This document shows positions 9,981 through 18,870 of a stretch of DNA of 64,000 nt, in pieces. The first letter of the stretch is position 1, and each line of letters starts with the position of its first letter. A program made the translations under genes and the position numbers. Where the stretch lies: contig CALCCB010000111.1 of NCBI GenBank assembly GCA_937899625.1, positions 1 through 64,000 of the forward strand, written 5' to 3'. Source of the stretch: an uncultured Bacteroidota bacterium (GTDB taxonomy: Bacteria > Bacteroidota > Bacteroidia > Flavobacteriales_D > Crocinitomicaceae). The notes under the pieces were generated by a model. The model saw nothing but the letters and a program-made list of their open reading frames with translations. It was not told the DNA's origin and ran no database searches.

Positions 9981-11645
9981 ATGGAAAGATTATATCAAGC
10001 ATTTGCATTTAATGAAGCCGAACCGCTGATCTTTACTCAACTCGATTTCTGGCTGTTCTTTCTTGCTGTGATGATCATTTTTTCAATGATCCATAAAAAT
10101 TTCCTGGTTAGAAGTTTCTTTCTAACGGTGATTAGCTTGTTCTTTTATTTTAAAACTTCCGGTCTTTATGTGTTGTTACTCGGCTTAAGCCTTGTCGGCA
10201 ATTATCTCCTTGGAAATGCCATTTTTAAAAGTCGATCAGAAACAAGTAAAAAGTGGATCATCGCCGCTTCCAGCATTTTCAACTTGTCGATGCTCGGATA
10301 CTTTAAGTACGCTTACTTCTTTACTGATAGCTACAACAAAATGTTCCATACCGACTATCAGGTATTTAATCAACTTGCGGTTTGGGGGAACGGTTTCTTT
10401 GGCGAAGGCACCTTTGTTGAGCAGATCATCTTGCCAGTAGGAGTTTCGTTCTTTACATTCCAAAGTATCAGCTATGTTGTAGACATTTACAGGAAAGAAG
10501 TTGAACCTGTTAGAAATTTCTTCGATTATACCTTTTTCGTCACCTTCTTTCCACAACTGGTTGCAGGTCCGATCGTTAGAGCCCGAGACTTCATCCCTCA
10601 AATCAGACAACCATTTCAACTCGATAAAAATGATTTTTCATGGGCAATCATTCAGATCGTAAAAGGATTGATCAAGAAGATCGTATTAGCAGATTACATC
10701 GCCGTTCATTTCATTGACAAAGTTGCAGATGCACCTGAAGCCTATCCAGGTTTCGTAAGCGTTCTCGCCATGTGGGGTTATTCATTACAGATCTATGGTG
10801 ACTTCTCCGGGTATACAGATATTGCCATCGGAGTTTCGAGACTAATGGGTTTCAAACTACTTGAGAATTTCAATTCTCCGTACAAAGCGGTTAGTGTTGC
10901 TGACTTCTGGAGAAGGTGGCATAGATCATTGGGATCATGGTTAAGAGATTATCTGTACATCCCTCTTGGTGGAAACAAATCTGGAGGCATTGGCACCTAT
11001 GTAGCGACGCTTATAATTCTGATCTTTCTGGTGTTCATCACCCAATGGTATGAATTGATCTTTGTATACTTGGGTTTGATGACCATTTACATCATCGGAG
11101 TACTGATCATTCCAAACTTCAAGCAATATGTTCATCGCGACCTCAACCTTCTGATCACCATGGTTGTCGGTGGCTTATGGCATGGTGCAAGTGAAAACTT
11201 CGTGATTTGGGGAGCAATGAACGGCGCCGCACTTGTGATCTACAATTACTGGAAGAAATTTTCACCCTACGAGAATAAAGGAAACCTTTTTATTGTCCAT
11301 TTCTGGAAGATCTTCATCACGTTTAACTTTATTACGTTTACGAGAATCTGGTTCCGCTTGGAAGAAGATGGACAACCTCTGGTGATGCTAGATCAGATCT
11401 GGAACCATTTCAACTTCACATGGGATACATTTGTATTAGTGCTCTCAACGTACCAAAGTGTTTTCTGGGTAATGCTGGGTGGATACATTGTTCACTGGCT
11501 CCCACAAACAATTAAAGACAAATGGCAGGAATGGTTTACGAATACGCCTATGGTCCTTCAAGCCGTCAGTGTAGCGATCATTGTTGTTCTGATGTATCAA
11601 GCAGTTTCTGATACATTTAAACCCTTTGTATACTTCCAGTTTTAA
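9981..11645 (+). CDS. MBOAT family O-acyltransferase (AlgI-like)
   Basis: Polytopic inner-membrane acyltransferase expected to move an acyl group, usually acetyl, across the membrane to a periplasmic partner that modifies a polysaccharide. The 554-residue protein has about 11 hydrophobic segments, the MBOAT signature FWRRWHRSLGSWLRDYLYIP (about 310-329) and the catalytic histidine in GGLWHGAS (about residue 397). AlgI-type proteins are usually 460-520 residues, so it is slightly long. With two SGNH proteins just upstream it resembles the AlgI-AlgJ/X alginate acetylation arrangement, but there are no polymer synthesis genes beside it, so the acceptor is unknown. A bidirectional terminator follows. 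Confidence 0.93.
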   Translation: MERLYQAFAFNEAEPLIFTQLDFWLFFLAVMIIFSMIHKNFLVRSFFLTVISLFFYFKTSGLYVLLLGLSLVGNYLLGNAIFKSRSETSKKWIIAASSIFNLSMLGYFKYAYFFTDSYNKMFHTDYQVFNQLAVWGNGFFGEGTFVEQIILPVGVSFFTFQSISYVVDIYRKEVEPVRNFFDYTFFVTFFPQLVAGPIVRARDFIPQIRQPFQLDKNDFSWAIIQIVKGLIKKIVLADYIAVHFIDKVADAPEAYPGFVSVLAMWGYSLQIYGDFSGYTDIAIGVSRLMGFKLLENFNSPYKAVSVADFWRRWHRSLGSWLRDYLYIPLGGNKSGGIGTYVATLIILIFLVFITQWYELIFVYLGLMTIYIIGVLIIPNFKQYVHRDLNLLITMVVGGLWHGASENFVIWGAMNGAALVIYNYWKKFSPYENKGNLFIVHFWKIFITFNFITFTRIWFRLEEDGQPLVMLDQIWNHFNFTWDTFVLVLSTYQSVFWVMLGGYIVHWLPQTIKDKWQEWFTNTPMVLQAVSVAIIVVLMYQAVSDTFKPFVYFQF

Positions 11646-11648
11646 ACT

Positions 11649-11676
11649 AAAAAAGGGAGCTTTTCGCTCCATTTTG
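11649..11676. terminator. bidirectional terminator between the MBOAT gene and paaZ
   Basis: GGAGC and GCTCC form a short stem around TTTTC, flanked by AAAA on the left and TTTT on the right, so it can end transcription on both strands. It lies in the 33-base gap between two converging genes. Confidence 0.65.
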
Positions 11677-11678
11677 AA

Positions 11679-13727
11679 TTAGTTCTGATCCAGTTTTCTG
11701 ACCATGGTAAGAATTGTCGCTAATGCCACCGTTTCTCCGGTCTCGTCGTAAACGTCTACAAGGAACTTAACAATCCCTTTGGCGATATCGTCCTCTGATC
11801 GTTTTTCCTGATCGATCTTTTCTTTAACTGTAAACCTCACTCCAATCGTAGCTCCCGGATACACAGGCTTCGTGAATCGAGCTTCATCAATTCCATAATT
11901 CAGCAAGACTGGTCCTTTTTTCGGATCTACAAATAATCCAGCTGCTTTTGACAGGATAAAATATCCATGGGCCACACGCTGCTCGAAGATTGTACCGTCC
12001 AGTGATGTCGCATCCATATGTGCATAGAAATTGTCACCAGAAACATTGGCAAAGTTTACAATGTCAGCGTCTGTTACAGTGTGTTTATGCGTGAATACCG
12101 TTTCTCCAACGACTAGTTCTTCAAAGTGTTTACGGAATACATGAGGGTTTGCCTCCGGCATTTCCGCTCCCACCTGGAACTGTTGTGTGATCTTCGTGAT
12201 CGTGGTTGGATGCCCCTGAATTGCGGTTCTCTGAAGATAATGTAATACTCCTCTTTTACCTCCCATTTCTTCTCCTCCTCCTGCGCGACCAGGTCCACCG
12301 TGAGTCAATAATGGCATTGGAGATCCATGTCCTGTACTTTCTTTTGCACAATCCTTATTAAGTACAAGGATCCTTCCGTGCATGCTAGCCGCATTAACGA
12401 CATATTCAACAGCCTCTTCGTCACTTGGAGTAACGATCGAAGAAACAAGGGATCCTTTACCCATTTTTGCCAGCTCTATTGCATCTTCAATTTCCTTATA
12501 TGGCATTATTGTCGAAACAGGTCCAAAAGCTTCGATATCATGAACATCCGTTTTGTTGAACGGATCGTCGTTTCTAAATAAAATTGGAGAGAAGAACGCT
12601 CCTGTATTTTTGTCTGCACCAAACACTTCAAAGTTGTCTAGATCTCCAAAGGCTATTCTTTGAGAAACAGCTAGTTTCTCTACATTTTCTCTAACTCGCG
12701 AAACTTGCTGACGTGTCGCAAGAGATCCCATCCGAACACCTTCCTGACTTGGATCTCCCATTTTTGTGGTTGCAAGTCTTGCTGAAATTGCTTTTTCGAC
12801 ATCGTCGATCAAGTCTTCCGGTACCATGATCCTTCTGACCGCTGTACATTTCTGACCTGCCTTTATCGTGATCTCTTTTACTGTTTCCTTTATGAACAAG
12901 TCAAACTCTTCTGTTCCAGGTACCGCTTTTTTCCCTAGAATGGTAGCATTCAATGAATCGGCTTCAAGATTGAAAGAAACACTCTCCTGAGCTATTCTTG
13001 GATGTGCCTTCAGCATTTTTCCAGTCGATGCCGAACCTGTGAAAGTTACTGTATCCTGACTTTCAACAAAATCAATAATTCCTCTTCCCAAACCACACAC
13101 CAACTGCAATGAACCTTCAGGAAGAATCTTTGAGTCAATAATATCTCGCACCATCACTTCAGTCAAGTAACAAGTCGATTCTGAAGGTTTAACCACAGCA
13201 GGAACCCCAGCCATAAGGTTGACCGCTATTTTTTCTAGCATCCCCCAGATCGGGAAGTTAAATGCATTGATGTGAACAGCAACACCTTCTTTCGGAACCA
13301 TGATATGATGACCGATAAATGATCCATTTCTCGAAAGTGGAGCAGCAGCTCCATCCACGTAATACGGAAGGTCTGGAAATTGTCTTCTTAAGGATGCATT
13401 CGCAAACAAATTACCGATACCTCCTTCGATATCGATCCAGGAATCAACCTTGGTCGCACCGGTCCATGCACTCACCTGATAGTATTTTTCTTTTCTGTCC
13501 ATCAGGTAAAGCGCTAGAGCTTTTAGCATTCTCCCTCTTTCCTGAAAGGTCATCTTTCGAAGTACCTTACCACCCGTTTTTCTACCGTAGTCAAGAATAG
13601 CAGCATAGTCAAGTCCGGCACTTGAGACTTCTCCAATGATCTCTCCATTGATCGCATTGTACAACTGGGTCTCGGTACCATCCCCATCTATCCATTTTCC
13701 AAGTATATAATTCTGATATCGACGCAT
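11679..13727 (-). CDS. paaZ: PaaZ-type bifunctional aldehyde dehydrogenase / enoyl-CoA hydratase
   Basis: In phenylacetate breakdown this enzyme opens the oxepin-CoA ring and oxidises the resulting semialdehyde. The 682-residue protein has an aldehyde dehydrogenase domain (about 1-520) with catalytic Glu in NLEADSLN and Cys in KAGQKCTAV, and a MaoC-like hotdog domain (about 540-680) with the catalytic Asp/His in SGDNFYAHMD and VAHGYF. Length and order match PaaZ. No other paa gene is in the window, so the rest of the pathway must be elsewhere, or the enzyme serves another CoA pathway. It is a single-gene unit facing the MBOAT operon tail to tail. Confidence 0.93.
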   Translation of the reverse strand: MRRYQNYILGKWIDGDGTETQLYNAINGEIIGEVSSAGLDYAAILDYGRKTGGKVLRKMTFQERGRMLKALALYLMDRKEKYYQVSAWTGATKVDSWIDIEGGIGNLFANASLRRQFPDLPYYVDGAAAPLSRNGSFIGHHIMVPKEGVAVHINAFNFPIWGMLEKIAVNLMAGVPAVVKPSESTCYLTEVMVRDIIDSKILPEGSLQLVCGLGRGIIDFVESQDTVTFTGSASTGKMLKAHPRIAQESVSFNLEADSLNATILGKKAVPGTEEFDLFIKETVKEITIKAGQKCTAVRRIMVPEDLIDDVEKAISARLATTKMGDPSQEGVRMGSLATRQQVSRVRENVEKLAVSQRIAFGDLDNFEVFGADKNTGAFFSPILFRNDDPFNKTDVHDIEAFGPVSTIMPYKEIEDAIELAKMGKGSLVSSIVTPSDEEAVEYVVNAASMHGRILVLNKDCAKESTGHGSPMPLLTHGGPGRAGGGEEMGGKRGVLHYLQRTAIQGHPTTITKITQQFQVGAEMPEANPHVFRKHFEELVVGETVFTHKHTVTDADIVNFANVSGDNFYAHMDATSLDGTIFEQRVAHGYFILSKAAGLFVDPKKGPVLLNYGIDEARFTKPVYPGATIGVRFTVKEKIDQEKRSEDDIAKGIVKFLVDVYDETGETVALATILTMVRKLDQN

Positions 13728-13889
13728 ACATCTAAAATTTCGACCTCTAAGTTAAGTATAGTGGTCGAATATCATAGTCCATATGAATGGAAAGAATACT
13801 CTATTTATGTACAGTTTCGTTGCTATCTCATTGATTTTCTTTGATTTCTGACTGTCACTTCTTAATTTTATATCAGCTATTCACATCAT

Positions 13890-14309
13890 TTGGACGTAAC
13901 TGTACCTATATATTTACGTGCCGTCCTGGCAGAAAAAGACATTGGAAGTGCCATTTTCAAGATCTATGAGGGAGGTATTTACCATGTAGAGATCAAACGT
14001 GGGCAGAAGGTGACCATGGATTTCGTGATGCAGGGATACCAGTTCTTAGACGAATTTGGAGGAGGACAATACTTTAACATCTATGAATTCAGCTCTTTTT
14101 CGGATGTAGAACCATAAGTTAGAGATTGGGCGGCGTCACCTACGAACAATAGTTACACCCTAGTCGATGCAATCGTTATCAGCAGTTTCCCTCAGAAGAT
14201 CTTAGCTGACTTTTATGTTCGTTTCAACAAACCTTTTAAACCAACGAAGATTTTCACTTCAGTACATTCCGCATGCGAATGGATCAGATCTATTGAAAAA
14301 GAGCCTTAA
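13890..14309 (+). pseudogene. STAS/SpoIIAA-like protein gene with a premature TAA
   Basis: One frame reads from a possible TTG start at 13890 to TAA at 14307-14309 but is split by a TAA at 14115-14117. The upstream half has FKIYEGGIYHVEIKRGQK and FNIYEFSSFSDVEP; immediately after the stop the same frame goes on with VRDWAASPTNNSYTLVDA, then QKILADFYVRFNKPFKPTKI. Together they look like the roughly 130-residue STAS-like proteins common in Bacteroidota, where the segment normally runs on as an acidic residue followed by VR-W. GAA or GAG to TAA would explain it by one substitution. No ATG was found, so the 5' end may be damaged too. The tail overlaps dusB by 4 bases, in opposite orientation. Confidence 0.72.
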
Positions 14310-15298
14310 ACAAAAATGAATTCTTCCTGGTGATTTTCGATGTAATCAAGGGTTGAGAGTATTTCATCAAGATCAAAAGAACTCACCAATTTGGTCCTGA
14401 ACTCTTTGAAATGAGCTATTCCTTTGAAATAATTCGTGTAATGGCGTTTCATCTCAGCAATCCCAAGATTTTTTCCTTTCCACTCAATACTCATCATCAG
14501 ATGTTGCCTTGCTGCCTCTACCCGATCTTTAACATTCGGCGCGGATAAATGCTCACCTGTTGCCATGAAATGTTTGATCTCATTGAAAACCCACGGATAA
14601 CCAATACTTGCTCTACCGATCATGATTCCATCAACTCCATATCGAGCCCTGTATTCCACTGCCTTCTCAGGAGTATCTATATCACCATTTCCAAAAACTG
14701 GAATTCGCATACGTTGATTGTTCTTCACATCACCGATCAAGGTCCAGTCAGCATCACCTTTATACATTTGCTTACGTGTCCTTCCGTGAATCGATATTGC
14801 TTCAATACCGACATCTTGAAGTCTTTCAGCTGTTTCAACAATGTACTTTGTTTCGTCATCCCAGCCTAATCTCGTTTTAACTGTAACAGGAAGTTTAGTG
14901 GATTTAACGATCTCTTCGGTCATTCTGACCATCTTCGGAATATCCTGGAGGATACCGGCCCCTGCTCCTTTACATGCTACCTTTTTCACAGGACAGCCGT
15001 AATTGATGTCGATAATGTCCGGATTCGCCTTTTCAATGATCTCAGCAGCCATACGCATACTTTCGATCTCAGCTCCGAAAATCTGTATTCCAATTGGTCT
15101 CTCGTATTCGAAAATATCGAGCTTCTGAACACTTTTTGCAGCATCACGAATCAACCCTTCAGATGAAATAAATTCAGTAAACATCAGGTCTGCGCCATGT
15201 TTCTTGCATAAAGCACGAAAAGGTGGATCACTCACATCCTCCATCGGAGCAAGTATCAAAGGGAATTCCCCTAATTCAATATTCCTGATCTTTACCAC
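14306..15298 (-). CDS. dusB: tRNA dihydrouridine synthase DusB
   Basis: FMN- and NADPH-dependent reduction of uridine to dihydrouridine in the tRNA D-loop. The 330-residue TIM-barrel protein opens with the family motif APMEDVSDPPFR (about 16-27), has the catalytic Cys in DINYGCPVKKV (about residue 100), the phosphate-binding GNGDI and IGRASIGYPW, and a C-terminal helical domain for tRNA binding. Length is typical of DusB. It stands alone, divergent from the P-type ATPase gene. A TACCTTTG box lies only 5 bases upstream of the ATG, implying a very short or absent leader, or a start further in. Confidence 0.93.
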   Translation of the reverse strand: MVKIRNIELGEFPLILAPMEDVSDPPFRALCKKHGADLMFTEFISSEGLIRDAAKSVQKLDIFEYERPIGIQIFGAEIESMRMAAEIIEKANPDIIDINYGCPVKKVACKGAGAGILQDIPKMVRMTEEIVKSTKLPVTVKTRLGWDDETKYIVETAERLQDVGIEAISIHGRTRKQMYKGDADWTLIGDVKNNQRMRIPVFGNGDIDTPEKAVEYRARYGVDGIMIGRASIGYPWVFNEIKHFMATGEHLSAPNVKDRVEAARQHLMMSIEWKGKNLGIAEMKRHYTNYFKGIAHFKEFRTKLVSSFDLDEILSTLDYIENHQEEFIFV

Positions 15299-15302
15299 GG
15301 CA

Positions 15303-15310
15303 CAAAGGTA
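15303..15310 (-). promoter_or_regulatory. Bacteroidota-type -7 box (TACCTTTG) for dusB
   Basis: Matches TAnnTTTG on the minus strand. The predicted transcription start would fall at about the ATG, suggesting a leaderless or nearly leaderless mRNA. Confidence 0.4.
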
Positions 15311-15378
15311 AGGAGTTGTCGAGAGAAATACTATTTTAGTAACATCGGTTTATCTGATAATACGAATCTATATTATCC

Positions 15379-17835
15379 ATGATCTCAAGAAAAAATAACG
15401 GTCTAACAAGCGCAGAAGCACAAGAAAGACTTAAGAGATTCGGATACAATGAATTAACCGACAAAAAAAGCAATAGTATCTTCCAATTGATCATTGGCAT
15501 CTTCAAAGAACCAATGTTTATCCTCCTCCTTATCTGCGCGGGGCTGTACACTATTCTTGGTGATTACAAAGAGGGCATGATCCTTTTGTCTTCTACTGTG
15601 TTGATCATTTTTATCACAGTATATCAGCATCAAAAAACGGAGAAGGCCCTGGAGATGTTGCAAAAACTTTCCTCTCCCAGAGTGATCGTAAGAAGAGATG
15701 GGAAAGAGAGCAGAATCCCTGGCAGAGAAGTGGTTCCTGGAGATCTAATCCTATTGCATGAGGGAGATCGTATACCAGCGGATGCAGAATTATTCCTGAA
15801 CGACCAATTGGTAATTGACGAATCGGTCTTAACAGGTGAATCCGTAGCAGTTTCCAGAAGTGAAGGAAAGGTGTTTTCTGGAACATTGGTGGTACGCGGA
15901 AGTTCTGAAGCTATCGTGCTAAATACCGGAGAAAAAACGGAATTTGGAAAGATCGGAGAGTCACTCAAAGGTATTACTCAAGAACAGACAAGACTTCAGA
16001 AAGAAATGACAAGTCTGATAAAAAGGCTTTTTTTAATAGGAGGAGTAATCAGTATTCTTGTTGTTCTCACATTCTATCTGACAAGAGGAAACTTCTTACA
16101 GTCTCTTCTTAATGGGCTCGCTTCCTCCATGGCTATTTTGCCTGAAGAATTCCCCGTTGTTCTGACCGTTTTCCTTGCATTAGGAGCATGGAGAATGTCG
16201 AAGAAAAATGTACTAACACGAAAACCTTCGGCCATTGAAACACTGGGAGCGGCGACAGTTTTGTGCACTGATAAGACCGGCACCCTGACACAAAATAAAA
16301 TGAGGATCGTCAGGATCACTAATGGTGAAAGGTCTTTTCTAACGGAGGATTCTGACCCCATCAACACCAAAATCTTACAATATGGCGCACTGGCAAGCGA
16401 TCCTCGTTCTATTGACCCTATGGATGTCGCTTTTCAGGCATTTCAATCTGAATCATCAATGGAATTCATAAAAGAATTCCCTTTGTCCAAAGATCACTTG
16501 ATGATTACCCGAGTTTTCAAAAAAGAAGATCAATACCACATTTTTGTTAAAGGAGCTCCTGAAAGTGTGCTTAAATGCTGTCCTTCTGTTTCTGAAGAAT
16601 TGCACAATCAGCTGAATGAAAAGATCACTAAATATGCGGATAAGGGAATGAGGGTTCTTGCTATTGGAGGTTGTATCACATCAGATCTTCCTGAGCGTAT
16701 TGAAGACATTCAATTTAATTTTGAAGGTCTTGTCTCCTTTGAAGACCCAATCATGTCGGAAGTTCCTAAAGCAGTTGAAGAATGCAGAACTGCGGGAATA
16801 AGAGTTGTCATGATCACGGGAGATCATCCAGCAACAGCACTGAATATCGCAAGACAAATAGGAATTTCGGAACCTACTGTTCTTACAGGACAAGACCTCA
16901 ATAATATGTCCGAGGAACAATTGCAAAAAGACATTACATCGGTCACTGTATTTGCGCGAGTTATACCGGAACAAAAACTCAGGATCGTTAAAGCATTGCA
17001 ATCAAATAATGAAGTCGTAGTGATGACTGGAGATGGTGTCAATGATGCTCCTGCTCTGAAAGCAGCTGATATCGGAATTGCAATGGGTATGAAAGGTACT
17101 GATGTCGCTCGAGAAGCTGCCTCATTAGTTCTTTTAGATGATAATTTCTCGAGTATTGTAGCGGCAATCAAAAGTGGACGAAAGATCTTTGATAACCTAC
17201 AAAAGGCAATGTCTTACATTATCGCTGTTCATATCCCGATCATAGGTCTTGTTTTGACACCAGCTTTTTTCCCAGAAATGCCATTGATCTTACTTCCGAT
17301 TCATATTATTTTCATGGAATTGATCATAGACCCTATTTGTTCAATTGCTTTTGAAGCGGAAGAAGAAGAAAAAGGTATTATGCAAAGACCACCTCGAAAC
17401 CCTTCGCATTCTTTCTTTAGCAATCAGCGGATTTTGAGAAGCGTTGGATCAGGACTTTTTCTATTTGTAATAGTGATGATCGTTCATTATGTTTCTAGTT
17501 TGGAGGGTCATACCGAGGATGAGATTAGAGCGATTAGTTTTACAACATTGATCATCGGTAATATCTTTTTGATCATCAGTTATCTTTCTCAGACAAGAAG
17601 TATTTTCCACATATTTACTGAAAGAAATCCAGTACTTCTAATCATCCTAAGCGTGTCCAGTCTCGTTCTCTTTGTAACAATAAGTGTTCAAAGTGTGCAA
17701 CATCTTTTTAAATTCCATAATCCCGGATATTCTCATTTCCTGATATCAATTGGTCTATCCGCTTTAATGCTTATCATTCTGGAATTTGTAAAAATTATTC
17801 GATTGAAAAAATTACAGAAACAAAATGTGGTTTGA
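15379..17835 (+). CDS. cation-transporting P-type ATPase (P2, calcium-pump-like)
   Basis: ATP-driven cation pump in the inner membrane. The 818-residue protein has an actuator domain with LTGES (about 152), the membrane motif MAILPEEFP in the helix before the phosphorylation domain, the phosphorylated Asp in CTDKTGTLTQNK (about 306), the nucleotide-binding KGAPESVLKCC, the hinge MTGDGVNDAPALK (about 550) and six C-terminal membrane segments. PEEFP replaces the PEGLP usual in calcium and H/K pumps, so the ion is uncertain. It overlaps the CaCA antiporter gene by 11 bases, which supports calcium as the shared ion. Confidence 0.9.
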   Translation: MISRKNNGLTSAEAQERLKRFGYNELTDKKSNSIFQLIIGIFKEPMFILLLICAGLYTILGDYKEGMILLSSTVLIIFITVYQHQKTEKALEMLQKLSSPRVIVRRDGKESRIPGREVVPGDLILLHEGDRIPADAELFLNDQLVIDESVLTGESVAVSRSEGKVFSGTLVVRGSSEAIVLNTGEKTEFGKIGESLKGITQEQTRLQKEMTSLIKRLFLIGGVISILVVLTFYLTRGNFLQSLLNGLASSMAILPEEFPVVLTVFLALGAWRMSKKNVLTRKPSAIETLGAATVLCTDKTGTLTQNKMRIVRITNGERSFLTEDSDPINTKILQYGALASDPRSIDPMDVAFQAFQSESSMEFIKEFPLSKDHLMITRVFKKEDQYHIFVKGAPESVLKCCPSVSEELHNQLNEKITKYADKGMRVLAIGGCITSDLPERIEDIQFNFEGLVSFEDPIMSEVPKAVEECRTAGIRVVMITGDHPATALNIARQIGISEPTVLTGQDLNNMSEEQLQKDITSVTVFARVIPEQKLRIVKALQSNNEVVVMTGDGVNDAPALKAADIGIAMGMKGTDVAREAASLVLLDDNFSSIVAAIKSGRKIFDNLQKAMSYIIAVHIPIIGLVLTPAFFPEMPLILLPIHIIFMELIIDPICSIAFEAEEEEKGIMQRPPRNPSHSFFSNQRILRSVGSGLFLFVIVMIVHYVSSLEGHTEDEIRAISFTTLIIGNIFLIISYLSQTRSIFHIFTERNPVLLIILSVSSLVLFVTISVQSVQHLFKFHNPGYSHFLISIGLSALMLIILEFVKIIRLKKLQKQNVV

Positions 17836-18820
17836 TGTTCTAGGATTTCTGGTTTGTGCGGTCATCATTTTTTTCTCTGGAAAAAAGTTGTCTTTCTATG
17901 GGGATCAGATCGCAGAGGTCACAGGTATGGGTAAAGCCTGGGTCGGATTGATCCTAATGGCTGCAGTTACATCTCTTCCTGAAATGATGGTTGGGATCAG
18001 TTCCTCTATGGTTCTTGAATCAGCAGATCTTGCTGTTGGAGATATTATCGGTAGTTGTGCATTTAACCTTGGAATTCTCACCTTAATGGATCTATTTACG
18101 CCAAAGGATAAACCATTGTTCCAGAATGTCTCTCAAAGCCACATCCTGGCGGCTTCATTCGGAATAATTCTAATCGGAATGGCAGGATTAGGTATTTATC
18201 TAAATGAGAATTTTGTGCTTATCCCTTCCATTGGATTGTTTGCGCTTTCTTTTGCTGTCGTCTATTTAATCTCGGTGCGGACCATATATCGATATCAGAA
18301 AGTTCATCCTCAAATCCAACCTGTATCAACAACAACCTCTCATCTTTCATTGAAAAAGATCATTTTGATGTATTGCATTTTTGCATTGATCATTATCGTC
18401 ACTGCATTTGCGCTTCCCCATTTTGCGGAAGGAATTGCACAAAAAACAGGGTTGGGTCAAACGTTTGTCGGAACCTTGTTCCTGGCCATAAGTACTTCAC
18501 TTCCAGAGATTGCTGTTTCATTGGCTGCAGTGCGCATAGGATCAACGGACATGGCAGTTGGTAACCTACTCGGAAGTAATTTATTCAATCCTTTCATTCT
18601 TTTTCTCGACGACATTTTTTATACCAAAGGATATCTTTTAAAAGATGCATCTGATTCGCATATCGTATCTATTTTCTTCGTGATACTTATGTCATGTGTT
18701 GCCATCATTGGTGTAATGTTTCCACAAAAGGAAAAAAAGATCTTCATGGCGGCTGACACACTCGTGATCTTCATTTTCTATACGATAAACATGATCATAC
18801 TTTATCAACTATCCCGTTAG
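17825..18820 (+). CDS. calcium/cation antiporter of the CaCA family
   Basis: Inner-membrane exchanger expected to move calcium against sodium or protons. The 331-residue protein has about ten hydrophobic segments and the two inverted alpha repeats of the family: TSLPEMMVG with AVGDIIGSCAFN in the first, and TSLPEIAVS with AVGNLLGSNLFN in the second. The second repeat has the canonical GN and GSN residues; the first has GD and GSC instead. It starts inside the end of the P-type ATPase gene, so the pair is co-transcribed and probably coupled in translation. Together they look like a two-mode calcium extrusion unit. Confidence 0.88.
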   Translation: MWFDVLGFLVCAVIIFFSGKKLSFYGDQIAEVTGMGKAWVGLILMAAVTSLPEMMVGISSSMVLESADLAVGDIIGSCAFNLGILTLMDLFTPKDKPLFQNVSQSHILAASFGIILIGMAGLGIYLNENFVLIPSIGLFALSFAVVYLISVRTIYRYQKVHPQIQPVSTTTSHLSLKKIILMYCIFALIIIVTAFALPHFAEGIAQKTGLGQTFVGTLFLAISTSLPEIAVSLAAVRIGSTDMAVGNLLGSNLFNPFILFLDDIFYTKGYLLKDASDSHIVSIFFVILMSCVAIIGVMFPQKEKKIFMAADTLVIFIFYTINMIILYQLSR

Positions 18821-18870
18821 ATCGATAAAATTGTTCTTGAGAACCGAATAAATTCTTCATTTTTGTATTC

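Noticed and set aside
13890-14117. Short intact 75-residue gene ending at 14117
   Set aside because: The same frame carries matching family-like sequence after the stop, so it is the front half of a broken gene rather than a complete small one.
18820-18870. GTTCT/AGAAC inverted repeat as a terminator after the antiporter gene
   Set aside because: Five base pairs with a two-base loop and no T run; too weak to call.
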